NCBI GenBank assembly: GCA_012656075.1
Contig: JAAKBF010000059.1
Location: forward strand, 62,001 to 126,000
Length of the DNA: 64,000 nt
Source: Phytophthora hibernalis
Lineage: Eukaryota > Oomycota > Peronosporomycetes > Peronosporales > Peronosporaceae
Reading direction: 5' to 3'
A program made the position numbers and the translations under genes. The notes beneath the pieces are model-generated. The model was not told where the DNA came from, searched no databases, and saw only the letters and a program-made list of their open reading frames with translations. The stretch's first letter is position 1. Every line of letters begins with the position of its first letter. Below, piece by piece: positions 24,930 to 36,097 of the stretch.

Positions 24930-27900
24930 ATGCAGTCGGGCCGGTTTGGCCACGCCACCGACGCCGCGGTGACCACGTACGGTACTATGTATGTATTGTC
25001 GGCGGCCGGTTAGTTAGAACAGATTTGGAAGCGTCACGGAACACGGCCGGGGTTGCAGAGGTTTCTAAAAGCTAATTGGTGAAGGCCACCATAGAATCAA
25101 AAATGCAGTCGGGCCGGTTTGGCCACGCCACCGACGCCGCGGTGACCACGTACGGTACTATGTATGTATTGTCGGCGGCCGGTTAGTTAGAACAGATTTG
25201 GAAGCGTCACGGAACACGGCCGGGGTTGCAGAGGTTTCTAAAAGCTAATTGGTGAAGGCCACCATAAATCAATGCAGTCGGGCCGGTTTGGCCACGCCAC
25301 CGACGCCGCGGTGACCACGTACGGTACTATGTATGTATTGTCGGCGGCCGGTTAGTTAGAACAGATTTGGAAGCGTCACGGAACACGGCCGGGGTTGCAG
25401 AGGTTTCTAAAAGCTAATTGGTGAAGGCCACCATAGAATCAAAAATGCAGTCGGGCCGGTTTGGCCACGCCACCGACGCCGCGGTGACCACGTACGGTAC
25501 TATGTATGTATTGTCGGCGGCCGGTTAGTTAGAACAGATTTGGAAGCGTCACGGAACACGGCCGGGGTTGCAGAGGTTTCTAAAAGCTAATTGGTGAAGG
25601 CCACCATAGAATCAAAATGCAGTCGGGCCGGTTTGGCCACGCCACCGACGCCGCGGTGACCACGTACGGTACTATGTATGTATTGTCGGCGGCCGGTTAG
25701 TTAGAACAGATTTGGAAGCGTCACGGAACACGGCCGGGGTTGCAGAGGTTTCTAAAAGCTAATTGGTGAAGGCCACCATAGAATCAAAAATGCAGTCGGG
25801 CCGGTTTGGCCACGCCACCGACGCCGCGGTGACCACGTACGGTACTATGTATGTATTGTCGGCGGCCGGTTAGTTAGAACAGATTTGGAAGCGTCACGGA
25901 ACACGGCCGGGGTTGCAGAGGTTTCTAAAAGCTAATTGGTGAAGGCCACCATAGAATCAAAAATGCAGTCGGGCCGGTTTGGCCACGCCACCGACGCCGC
26001 GGTGACCACGTACGGTACTATGTATGTATTGTCGGCGGCCGGTTAGTTAGAACAGATTTGGAAGCGTCACGGAACACGGCCGGGGTTGCAGAGGTTTCTA
26101 AAAGCTAATTGGTGAAGGCCACCATAGAATCAAAATGCAGTTTGGCCACGCCACCGACGCCGCGGTGACCACGTACGGTACTATGTATGTATTGTCGGCG
26201 GCCGGTTAGTTAGAACAGATTTGGAAGCGTCACGGAACACGGCCGGGGTTGCAGAGGTTTCTAAAAGCTAATTGGTGAAGGCCACCATAGAATCAAAAAT
26301 GCAGTCGGGCCGGTTTGGCCACGCCACCGACGCCGCGGTGACCACGTACGGTACTATGTATGTATTGTCGGCGGCCGGTTAGTTAGAACAGATTTGGAAG
26401 CGTCACGGAACACGGCCGGGGTTGCAGAGGTTTCTAAAAGCTAATTGGTGAAGGCCACCATAGAATCAAAAATGCAGTCGGGCCGGTTTGGCCACGCCAC
26501 CGACGCCGCGGTGACCACGTACGGTACTATGTATGTATTGTCGGCGGCCGGTTAGTTAGAACAGATTTGGAAGCGTCACGGAACACGGCCGGGGTTGCAG
26601 AGGTTTCTAAAAGCTAATTGGTGAAGGCCACCATAGAATCAAAAATGCAGTCGGGCCGGTTTGGCCACGCCACCGACGCCGCGGTGACCACGTACGGTAC
26701 TATGTATGTATTGTCGGCGGCCGGTTAGTTAGAACAGATTTGGAAGCGTCACGGAACACGGCCGGGGTTGCAGAGGTTTCTAAAAGCTAATTGGTGAAGG
26801 CCACCAAAATGCAGTCGGGCCGGTTTGGCCACGCCACCGACGCCGCGGTGACCACGTACGGTACTATGTATGTATTGTCGGCGGCCGGTTAGTTAGAACA
26901 GATTTGGAAGCGTCACGGAACACGGCCGGGGTTGCAGAGGTTTCTAAAAGCTAATTGGTGAAGGCCACCATAGAATCAAAAATGCAGTCGGGCCGGTTTG
27001 GCCACGCCACCGACGCCGCGGTGACCACGTACGGTACTATGTATGTATTGTCGGCGGCCGGTTAGTTAGAACAGATTTGGAAGCGTCACGGAACACGGCC
27101 GGGGTTGCAGAGGTTTCTAAAAGCTAATTGGTGAAGGCCACCATAGAATCAAAAATGCAGTCGGGCCGGTTTGGCCACGCCACCGACGCCGCGGTGACCA
27201 CGTACGGTACTATGTATGTATTGTCGGCGGCCGGTTAGTTAGAACAGATTTGGAAGCGTCACGGAACACGGCCGGGGTTGCAGAGGTTTCTAAAAGCTAA
27301 TTGGTGAAGGCCACCATAGAATCAAAAATGCAGTCGGGCCGGTTTGGCCACGCCACCGACGCCGCGGTGACCACGTACGGTACTATGTATGTATTGTCGG
27401 CGGCCGGTTAGTTAGAACAGATTTGGAAGCGTCACGGAACACGGCCGGGGTTGCAGAGGTTTCTAAAAGCTAATTGGTGAAGGCCACCATAGAATCAAAA
27501 ATGCAGTCGGGCCGGTTTGGCCACGCCACCGACGCCGCGGTGACCACGTACGGTACTATGTATGTATTGTCGGCGGCCGGTTAGTTAGAACAGATTTGGA
27601 AGCGTCACGGAACACGGCCGGGGTTGCAGAGGTTTCTAAAAGCTAATTGGTGAAGGCCACCATAGAATCAAAAATGCAGTCGGGCCGGTTTGGCCACGCC
27701 ACCGACGCCGCGGTGACCACGTACGGTACTATGTATGTATTGTCGGCGGCCGGTTAGTTAGAACAGATTTGGAAGCGTCACGGAACACGGCCGGGGTTGC
27801 AGAGGTTTCTAAAAGCTAATTGGTGAAGGCCACCATAGAATCAAAAATGCAGTCGGGCCGGTTTGGCCACGCCACCGACGCCGCGGTGACCACGTACGGT

Positions 27901-30261
27901 ACTATGTATGTATTGTCGGCGGCCGGTTAGTTAGAACAGATTTGGAAGCGTCACGGAACACGGCCGGGGTTGCAGAGGTTTCTAAAAGCTAATTGGTGAA
28001 GGCCACCATAGAATCAAAAATGCAGTCGGGCCGGTTTGGCCACGCCACCGACGCCGCGGTGACCACGTACGGTACTATGTATGTATTGTCGGCGGCCGGT
28101 TAGTTAGAACAGATTTGGAAGCGTCACGGAACACGGCCGGGGTTGCAGAGGTTTCTAAAAGCTAATTGGTGAAGGCCACCATAGAATCATGCAGTCGGGC
28201 CGGTTTGGCCACGCCACCGACGCCGCGGTGACCACGTACGGTACTATGTATGTATTGTCGGCGGCCGGTTAGTTAGAACAGATTTGGAAGCGTCACGGAA
28301 CACGGCCGGGGTTGCAGAGGTTTCTAAAAGCTAATTGGTGAAGGCCACCATAGAATCAAAAATGCAGTCGGGCCGGTTTGGCCACGCCACCGACGCCGCG
28401 GTGACCACGTACGGTAGTATGTATGTATTGTCGGCGGCCGGTTAGTTAGAACAGATTTGGAAGCGTCACGGAACACGGCCGGGGTTGCAGAGGTTTCTAA
28501 AAGCTAATTGGTGAAGGCCACCAAAATCAAAAATGCAGTCGGGCCGGTTTGGCCACGCCACCGACGCCGCGGTGACCACGTACGGTACTATGTATGTATT
28601 GTCGGCGGCCGGTTAGTTAGAACAGATTTGGAAGCGTCACGGAACACGGCCGGGGTTGCAGAGGTTTCTAAAAGCTAATTGGTGAAGGCCACCATAGAAT
28701 CAAAAATGCAGTCGGGCCGGTTTGGCCACGCCACCGACGCCGCGGTGACCACGTACGGTACTATGTATGTATTGTCGGCGGCCGGTTAGTTAGAACAGAT
28801 TTGGAAGCGTCACGGAACACGGCCGGGGTTGCAGAGGTTTCTAAAAGCTAATTGGTGAAGGCCACCATAGAATCAAAAATGCAGTCGGGCCGGTTTGGCC
28901 ACGCCACCGACGCCGCGGTGACCACGTACGGTACTATGTATGTATTGTCGGCGGCCGGTTAGTTAGAACAGATTTGGAAGCGTCACGGAACACGGCCGGG
29001 GTTGCAGAGGTTTCTAAAAGCTAATTGGTGAAGGCCACCATAGAATCAAAAATGCAGTCGGGCCGGTTTGGCCACGCCACCGACGCCGCGGTGACCACGT
29101 ACGGTACTATGTATGTATTGTCGGCGGCCGGTTAGTTAGAACAGATTTGGAAGCGTCACGGAACACGGCCGGGGTTGCAGAGGTTTCTAAAAGCTAATTG
29201 GTGAAGGCCACCATAGAATCAAAAATGCAGTCGGGCCGGTTTGGCCACGCCACCGACGCCGCGGTGACCACGTACGGTAGTATGTATGTATTGTCGGCGG
29301 CCGGTTAGTTAGAACAGATTTGGAAGCGTCACGGAACACGGCCGGGGTTGCAGAGGTTTCTAAAAGCTAATTGGTGAAGGCCACCATAGAATCAAAAATG
29401 CAGTCGGGCCGGTTTGGCCACGCCACCGACGCCGCGGTGACCACGTACGGTACTATGTATGTATTGTCGGCGGCCGGTTAGTTAGAACAGATTTGGAAGC
29501 GTCACGGAACACGGCCGGGGTTGCAGAGGTTTCTAAAAGCTAATTGGTGAAGGCCACCATAGAATCAAAATGCAGTCGGGCCGGTTTGGCCACGCCACCG
29601 ACGCCGCGGTGACCACGTACGGTACTATGTATGTATTGTCGGCGGCCGGTTAGTTAGAACAGATTTGGAAGCGTCACGGAACACGGCCGGGGTTGCAGAG
29701 GTTTCTAAAAGCTAATTGGTGAAGGCCACCATAGAATCAAAAATGCAGTCGGGCCGGTTTGGCCACGCCACCGACGCCGCGGTGACCACGTACGGTACTA
29801 TGTATGTATTGTCGGCGGCCGGTTAGTTAGAACAGATTTGGAAGCGTCACGGAACACGGCCGGGGTTGCAGAGGTTTCTAAAAGCTAATTGGTGAAGGCC
29901 ACCATAGAATCAAAAATGCAGTCGGGCCGGTTTGGCCACGCCACCGACGCCGCGGTGACCACGTACGGTACTATGTATGTATTGTCGGCGGCCGGTTAGT
30001 TAGAACAGATTTGGAAGCGTCACGGAACACGGCCGGGGTTGCAGAGGTTTCTAAAAGCTAATTGGTGAAGGCCACCATAGAATCAAAAATGCAGTCGGGC
30101 CGGTTTGGCCACGCCACCGACGCCGCGGTGACCACGTACGGTACTATGTATGTATTGTCGGCGGCCGGTTAGTTAGAACAGATTTGGAAGCGTCACGGAA
30201 CACGGCCGGGGTTGCAGAGGTTTCTAAAAGCTAATTGGTGAAGGCCACCATAGAATCAAAA
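24930..30261. repeat. Satellite A right part: homogenised 173-bp monomers
   Basis: Nearly every monomer has the long gccaccatagaatc linker and the C form gtactatg. The G form occurs only at about 28,413 and 29,277. A few linker deletions occur (25,261, 26,141, 26,802, 28,188, 28,522), including one that removes part of the gtcgggccgg block at about 26,140. Homogeneity persists up to the abrupt end at 30261, so the right edge does not show the decay expected of an old array edge. Confidence 0.85.
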
Positions 30262-30308
30262 CGGTGAAAGCCGGGCGCGGGTGTATATTCTAGTGAGTCT
30301 GGGATTAG
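30262..30308 (-). repeat. Inverted satellite B fragment at the A/B junction
   Basis: Read on the minus strand this segment is ctaatcccagactcac, then gagaatatacacccgcgc-like sequence, then ggctttcaccg, which is the satellite B order. It lacks the short tccattagta block. Immediately to the right, B continues on the plus strand, so the two arrays are separated by a fold-back junction. Confidence 0.8.
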
Positions 30309-31020
30309 TACGGTCTCTAGTGTCCGTTAGCGTTGGAATAGGGCGGGTTACTCGAACCATCCGTGTGACGACATCTAGGTGACATCGCTTCCGTGTCCCC
30401 GGAGACTTGTCATCTAATCCCAGACTCAAGGCGCTCCATTAGTACGGCTTTCAGTCGGGCGGTTGAATAGGGCGGGTCCTACTCGAACAATCCGTGTGAC
30501 GACTGCAACGTGACATCGCTTCCGTGTCCCCGGAGACTTGTCATCTAATCCCAGACTCACGAGAATATACACCCGCGCTCACGGCTTTCACCGTCCGGCG
30601 TTGTTGAATAGGGCGGATCCTACTCCAACAATCCGTGTGACGACCAACGTGACATCGCTTCCGTGTCGCCCGGAGACTTGTCATCTAATCCACGAGACAC
30701 CGCGCTCCACGTACGGCTTTACCGTCCGTCTTGTCCGGGCGGTTACTTGAACCATCCGTGGACGACTCTACGTGAACATCATCCGTGTCCCATAGGTTTC
30801 ATCTAATCCCAGACTGGAGAACCACCTAGCTCAATTATACACCCGTGCCGGTTGTACGCCACCGACCCGCGGTGACGACGCAACGTGACATCGCTTCCGT
30901 GTTGCCGGAGACTTGTCATCTTCCCAGAACGAGAATTACACCCGTCACCAATACGGCCACCGTCCAAGGTTTCTACCGCAGGTGAACCACCGTGACATCC
31001 CGTGTGAGACTTGTCATCTA
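30309..31020. repeat. Degenerate A/B mosaic transition zone
   Basis: B-like monomers with many indels, shortened spacing and local hybrids. At about 30,848-30,880 the sequence gccggttgtacgccaccgac, then ccgcggtgacgac, matches the A segment around gccaccgacgccgcggtgac before returning to B (gtgacatcgcttccgtg). At about 30,951-30,990, aaggtttctaccgcaggtgaa and ccacc recall the A tract from aggtttcta to ggtgaaggccacc. This could be real recombination at short shared words such as tacgg, or poor consensus at an assembly join. Confidence 0.7.
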
Positions 31021-34000
31021 ATCCCAGACTCACGAGAATATACACCCGCTCCATTAGTACGGCTTTCACCGTCCCTTAGCGTTGTTGAATAGGGCGGGAC
31101 CTACTCGAACCATCCGTGTGACGACATCTAGGTGACATCGCTTCCGTGTCCCCGGAGACTTGTCATCTAATCCCAGACTCACGAGAATATACACCCGTGC
31201 TCCATTAGTACGGCTTTCACCGTCCCTTAGCGTTGTTGAATAGGGCGGGACCTACTCGAACCATCCGTGTGACGACTGCAACGTGACATCGCTTCCGTGT
31301 CCCCGGAGACTTGTCATCTAATCCCAGACTCACGAGAATATACACCCGTGCTCCATTAGTACGGCTTTCACCGTCCCTTAGCGTTGTTGAATAGGGCGGG
31401 ACCTACTCGAACCATCCGTGTGACGACTCAACGTGACATCGCTTCCGTGTCCCCGGAGACTTGTCATCTAATCCCAGACTCACGAGAATATACACCCGTG
31501 CTCCATTAGTACGGCTTTCACCGTCCCTTAGCGTTGTTGAATAGGGCGGGACCTACTCGAACCATCCGTGTGACGACATCTAGGTGACATCGCTTCCGTG
31601 TCCCCGGAGACTTGTCATCTAATCTCAGACTCACGAGAATATACACCCGTGCTCCATTAGTACGGCTTTCACCGTCCCTTAGCGTTGTTGAATAGGGCTG
31701 GTCCTACTGAACCATCCGTGTGACGACATCTAGGTGACATCGCTTCCGTGTCCCCGGAGACTTGTCATCTAATCCCAGACTCACGAGAATATACACCCGT
31801 GCTCCATTAGTACGGCTTTCACCGTCCCTTAGCGTTGTTGAATAGGGCGGGACCTACTCGAACCATCCGTGTGACGACATCTAGGTGACATCGCTTCCGT
31901 GTTGCCCGGAGACTTGTCATCTAATCCCAGACTCACGAGAATATACACCCGTGCTCCATTAGTACGGCTTTCACCGTCCCTTAGCGTTGTTGAATAGGGC
32001 GGGACCTACTCGAACCATCCGTGTGACGACATCTAGGTGACATCGCTTCCGTGTTCCCGGAGACTTGTCATCTAATCCCAGACTCACGAGAATATACACC
32101 CGTGCTCCATTAGTACGGCTTTCACCGTCCCTTAGCGTTGTTGAATAGGGCGGGTCCTACTCGAACCATCCGTGTGACGACTGCAACGTGACATCGCTTC
32201 CGTGTCCCCGGAGACTTGTCATCTAATCCCAGACTCACGAGAATATACACCCGCGCTCCATTAGTACGGCTTTCACCGTCCCTTAGCGTTGTTGAATAGG
32301 GCGGGACCTACTCCAACCATCCGTGTGACGACTGCAACGTGACATCGCTTCCGTGTCCCCGGAGACTTGTCATCTAATCCCAGACTCACGAGAATATACA
32401 CCCGCGCTCCATTAGTACGGCTTTCACCGTCCCTTAGCGTTGTTGAATAGGGCGGGACCTACTCGAACCATCCGTGTGACGACATCTAGGTGACATCGCT
32501 TCCGTGTCCCCGGAGACTTGTCATCTAATCCCAGACTCACGAGAATATACACCCGCGCTCCATTAGTACGGCTTTCACCGTCCCTTAGCGTTGTTGAATA
32601 GGGCGGGTCCTACTCGAACAATCCGTGTGACGACTGCAAGGTGACATCGCTTCCGTGTTGCCCGGAGACTTGTCATCTAATCCCAGACTCACGAGAATAT
32701 ACACCCGTGCTCCATTAGTACGGCTTTCACCGTCCCTTAGCGTTGTTGAATAGGGCGGGACCTACTCGAACCATCCGTGTGACGACATCTAGGTGACATC
32801 GCTTCCGTGTCGCCCGGAGACTTGTCATCTAATCCCAGACTCACGAGAATATACACCCGCGCTCCATTAGTACGGCTTTCACCGTCCCTTAGCGTTGCTG
32901 AATAGGGCGGGACCTACTCGAACCATCCGTGTGACGACTGCAACGTGACATCGCTTCCGTGTGCCCGGAGACTTGTCATCTAATCCCAGACTCACGAGAA
33001 TATACACCCGCGCTCCATTAGTACGGCTTTCACCGTCCCTTAGCGTTGTTGAATAGGGCGGGACCTACTCCAACCATCCGTGTGACGACTCAACGTGACA
33101 TCGCTTCCGTGTCCCCGGAGACTTGTCATCTAATCCCAGACTCACGAGAATATACACCCGCGCTCCATTAGTACGGCTTTCACCGTCCCTTAGCGTTGTT
33201 GAATAGGGCGGGTCCTACTCGAACCATCCGTGTGACGACATCTAGGTGACATCGCTTCCGTGTCCCCGGAGACTTGTCATCTAATCCCAGACTCACGAGA
33301 ATATACACCCGTGCTCCATTAGTACGGCTTTCACCGTCCCTTAGCGTTGTTGAATAGGGCGGGTCCTACTCGAACAATCCGTCTGACGACATCAACGTGA
33401 CATCGCTTCCGTGTCGCCCGAAGACTTGTCATCTAATCCTAGACTCACGAGAATATACACCCGTGCTCCATTAGTACGGCTTTCACCGTCCCTTAGCGTT
33501 GTTGAATAGGGCGGGACCTACTCGAACAATCCGTGTGACGACTGCAACGTGACATCGCTTCCGTGTCCCCGGAGACTTGTCATCTAATCCCAGACTCACG
33601 AGAATATACACCCGCGCTCCATTAGTACGGCTTTCACCGTCCCTTAGCGTTGTTGAATAGGGCGGGTCCTACTCGAACCATCCGTGTGACGACATCTAGG
33701 TGACATCGCTTCCGTGTCCCCGGAGACTTGTCATCTAATCCCAGACTCACGAGAATATACACCCGCGCTCCATTAGTACGGCTTTCACCGTCCCTTAGCG
33801 TTGTTGAATAGGGCGGGTCCTACTCGAACAATCCGTGTGACGACTGCAACGTGACATCGCTTCCGTGTTGCCCGGAGACTTGTCATCTAATCCCAGACTC
33901 ACGAGAATATACACCCGTGCTCCATTAGTACGGCTTTCACCGTCCCTTAGCGTTGTTGAATAGGGCGGGACCTACTCGAACCATCCGTGTGACGACATCT

Positions 34001-35068
34001 AGGTGACATCGCTTCCGTGTCGCCCGGAGACTTGTCATCTAATCCCAGACTCACGAGAATATACACCCGCGCTCCATTAGTACGGCTTTCACCGTCCCTT
34101 AGTGTTGCTGAATAGGGCGGGACCTACTCGAACCATCCGTGTGACGACTGCAACGTGACATCGCTTCCGTGTTGCCCGGAGACTTGTCATCTAATCCCAG
34201 ACTCACGAGAATATACACCCGTGCTCCATTAGTACGGCTTTCACCGTCCCTTAGCGTTGTTGAATAGGGCGGGACCTACTCGAACCATCCGTGTGACGAC
34301 TGCAACGTGACATCGCTTCCGTGTTGCCCGGAGACTTGTCATCTAATCCCAGACTCACGAGAATATACACCCGTGCTCCATTAGTACGGCTTTCACCGTC
34401 CCTTAGTGTTGCTGAATAGGGCGGGACCTACTCGAACCATCCGTGTGACGACTGCAACGTGACATCGCTTCCGTGTTGCCCGGAGACTTGTCATCTAATC
34501 CCAGACTCACGAGAATATACACCCGTGCTCCATTAGTACGGCTTTCACCGTCCCTTAGCGTTGTTGAATAGGGCGGGTCCTACTCGAACCATCCGTGTGA
34601 CGACATCTAGGTGACATCGCTTCCGTGTTCCCGGAGACTTGTCATCTAATCCCAGACTCACGAGAATATACACCCGTGCTCCATTAGTACGGCTTTCACC
34701 GTCCCTTAGCGTTGTTGAATAGGGCGGGTCCTACTCGAACAATCCGTCTGACGACTGCAACGTGACATCGCTTCCGTGTTGCCCGAAGACTTGTCATCTA
34801 ATCCTAGACTCACGAGAATATACACCCGTGCTCCATTAGTACGGCTTTCACCGTCCTTAGCGTTGTTGAATAGGGCGGGACCTACTCGAACCATCCGTGT
34901 GACGACATCTAGGTGACATCGCTTCCGTGTCCCCGGAGACTTGTCATCTAATCCCAGACTCACGAGAATATACACCCGTGCTCCATTAGTACGGCTTTCA
35001 CCGTCCCTTAGCGTTGTTGAATAGGGCGGGACCTACTCGAACCATCCGTGTGACGACATCTAGGTGAC
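31021..35068. repeat. Satellite B: tandem array, 150-151-bp monomers
   Basis: About 27 regular monomers; the distances between successive cggagacttgtcatct copies are 151, 150 and 151 bp (31153, 31304, 31454, 31605). Variant positions define types: gacatctaggtgac versus gactgcaacgtgac, cccgtgctcc versus cccgcgctcc, and gtcccc versus gttgccc. Variants recur in blocks at about 1.2 and 1.37 kb, so the array grew partly by duplicating multi-monomer segments. It is unrelated in sequence to A outside the transition zone. The array ends at gtgac within the E1 coding region. Confidence 0.95.
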
Positions 35069-35475
35069 TTCTCGACCGTACTCTATGTCGTCAACATCCC
35101 TCGACGACTTGATTAGCGGCACCACGACTTCATCGGGCAGTTTGGCCATTGAATTGTACAAGTCCAGCCTGATACCGGCTGGTATCATGAAGTCGGTACC
35201 AAGATTAGGTCGACTCCAGCATGATGAGGCATGATCCACACCTCGAATTCGTAAACTACTTCCCACCCCAGCGTAACCTTAACGAGTGCGCGAGAGGTTG
35301 TCGCCACCTTTGCCTTGGCGATTCCTTGGACATCGATCTTCATGTCGTTGTTGGTAAGTCGCTTCAGTCGCAACTTCTTAGCGAAGGCTTCGGTCACAGC
35401 TGACACGTTTGCTCCCGTATCCAACAAGATTTTTGTCCGTTCATCATTCACAGCTCCAATCACTAGAGCTCGCAT
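35069..35475 (-). pseudogene. pro: E1 retropepsin-like aspartic protease
   Basis: The minus-strand frame from 35475 carries ILLDTGANVSAVTEAFAKKL, with the catalytic D-T-G-A at 35410-35421. It continues through LVKVTLGWEVVYEFEVW to AGVDLIL, where a frameshift near 35190-35200 moves the reading into GTDFMIPAGIRLDLY and LPDEVVVPLIKS. This protease would process Gag-Pol as a dimer. Coding sense ends at DDIEYGREV where satellite B starts. The catalytic triad is intact, so inactivation is by frameshift and truncation. E2 carries a close counterpart. Confidence 0.88.
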
Positions 35476-35607
35476 TCACACTCGGCGATCGAATTTCCTC
35501 GATGACCACCATCCCAGTCGCTCCCCAGGGAGCAACTTCCATCCCTTGGCTTGACCTATCGAAATCATCGGTCGCTGAGTTCCATCCATACTTCCAATCG
35601 CTCGGTC

Positions 35608-35856
35608 TTAGTCTTCACTCGACTCGCCGAGCCCACAACTCTCGTCCACACCCGTTCGTCCGCTCTCTTCATCACTCTCATTCTCACTCCACTCGTCTGG
35701 CCGTTCCGCTCCCCCAACAAAAGCAAACACGTAGTTCGCTTCGACTGCTGGTTCTGCTGACTGTGGCATCCCGTTGTTGTCCAACCCAGTCATGGTTGGC
35801 GAGCCCACTAGTTTAAATGGCTTGACGAGTAGATGTCCTGAAGATCGTCGGGACAA
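35608..35856 (-). pseudogene. gag: E1 linker between nucleocapsid and protease
   Basis: A minus-strand frame of about 82 residues with an acidic C-terminal half (ENESDEESGRTGVDESCG). It follows the zinc knuckles with a frame change near 35,850 and precedes the protease. No fold is recognisable; acidic, low-complexity linkers are common between NC and PR in such polyproteins. The boundary to the protease (35476-35607) is unresolved and probably contains another frameshift. Confidence 0.5.
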
Positions 35857-36070
35857 TGGACTTGTCGACTGATGTCTTAACGAACTTGGCGAGTTTCTCG
35901 AAGCGTCGGAAGAGTTCGCACTGGCCTACTTCGTGCACTTGCTTGCAGAACTTGCAGCGTCGGCGGCAGAAGTGTGCATCGTGACCTGCTGCTCCACAAG
36001 CTCCACACGGACCGTATCTCTTTCGCTCTCGGGACCCATCTCGGCGATTAGCTTGTCCTTTAGGATTCAA
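35813..36070 (-). pseudogene. gag: E1 Gag nucleocapsid with two zinc knuckles
   Basis: The frame from 36070 has a basic start (RRDGSRERKRYG) and then CGACGAAGHDAHFC at residues 22-35, a classical CX2CX4HX4C knuckle. A second, shorter knuckle follows, CKFCKQVHEVGQC at residues 39-51 (CX2CX3HX4C); both lie within 35918-36007. Such knuckles bind element RNA for packaging. The short second knuckle, with its HExGxC ending, has a counterpart in E5. The copy is broken on both sides by frame changes. Confidence 0.9.
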
Positions 36071-36097
36071 CGAGTTCTGCTGATATCGGTTGGAATC

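Larger units (their letters stand above)
4918..30261. repeat. Satellite A: 25-kb tandem array, 164/173-bp monomers
   Basis: About 150 head-to-tail monomers in one orientation. Counting from one ccggttagttag to the next gives 164 bp (for example 4981, 5145, 5309). A second class is 173 bp because of a 9-bp insertion, catagaatc, in the linker before aaaaatgcag. Monomers are otherwise nearly identical, with a frequent C/G alternation in gtactatg/gtagtatg and rare private changes. No frame of notable length is open in any strand. No interruption by another element occurs over 25 kb. The monomer length is near one nucleosome. A centromeric or heterochromatin role is an inference only. Confidence 0.97.

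Noticed and set aside
4918..30261. rDNA spacer or tandem tRNA/5S-type array
   Set aside because: No rRNA sequence is adjacent, and the monomer has no convincing A-box or B-box pair or 5S-like sequence.
4918..30261. Hammerhead ribozyme in satellite A
   Set aside because: I looked for the CUGAUGA and GAAA core arrangement on both strands of the monomer and did not find it.
4918..30261. CENP-B box in satellite A
   Set aside because: No match to the TTCG....A..CGGG pattern in the monomer on either strand, and oomycetes are not expected to use CENP-B.
34706..34975. Open frames inside satellite B (30538-30750 and 34706-34975)
   Set aside because: They are chance openings of the tandem monomer: the peptide repeats with the 150-bp unit (YILVSLGLDDKS twice) and closes in other monomers.
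4918..35068. CRISPR array
   Set aside because: Monomers are 150-173 bp, contiguous and without variable spacers, and the genome is eukaryotic. This is satellite DNA.
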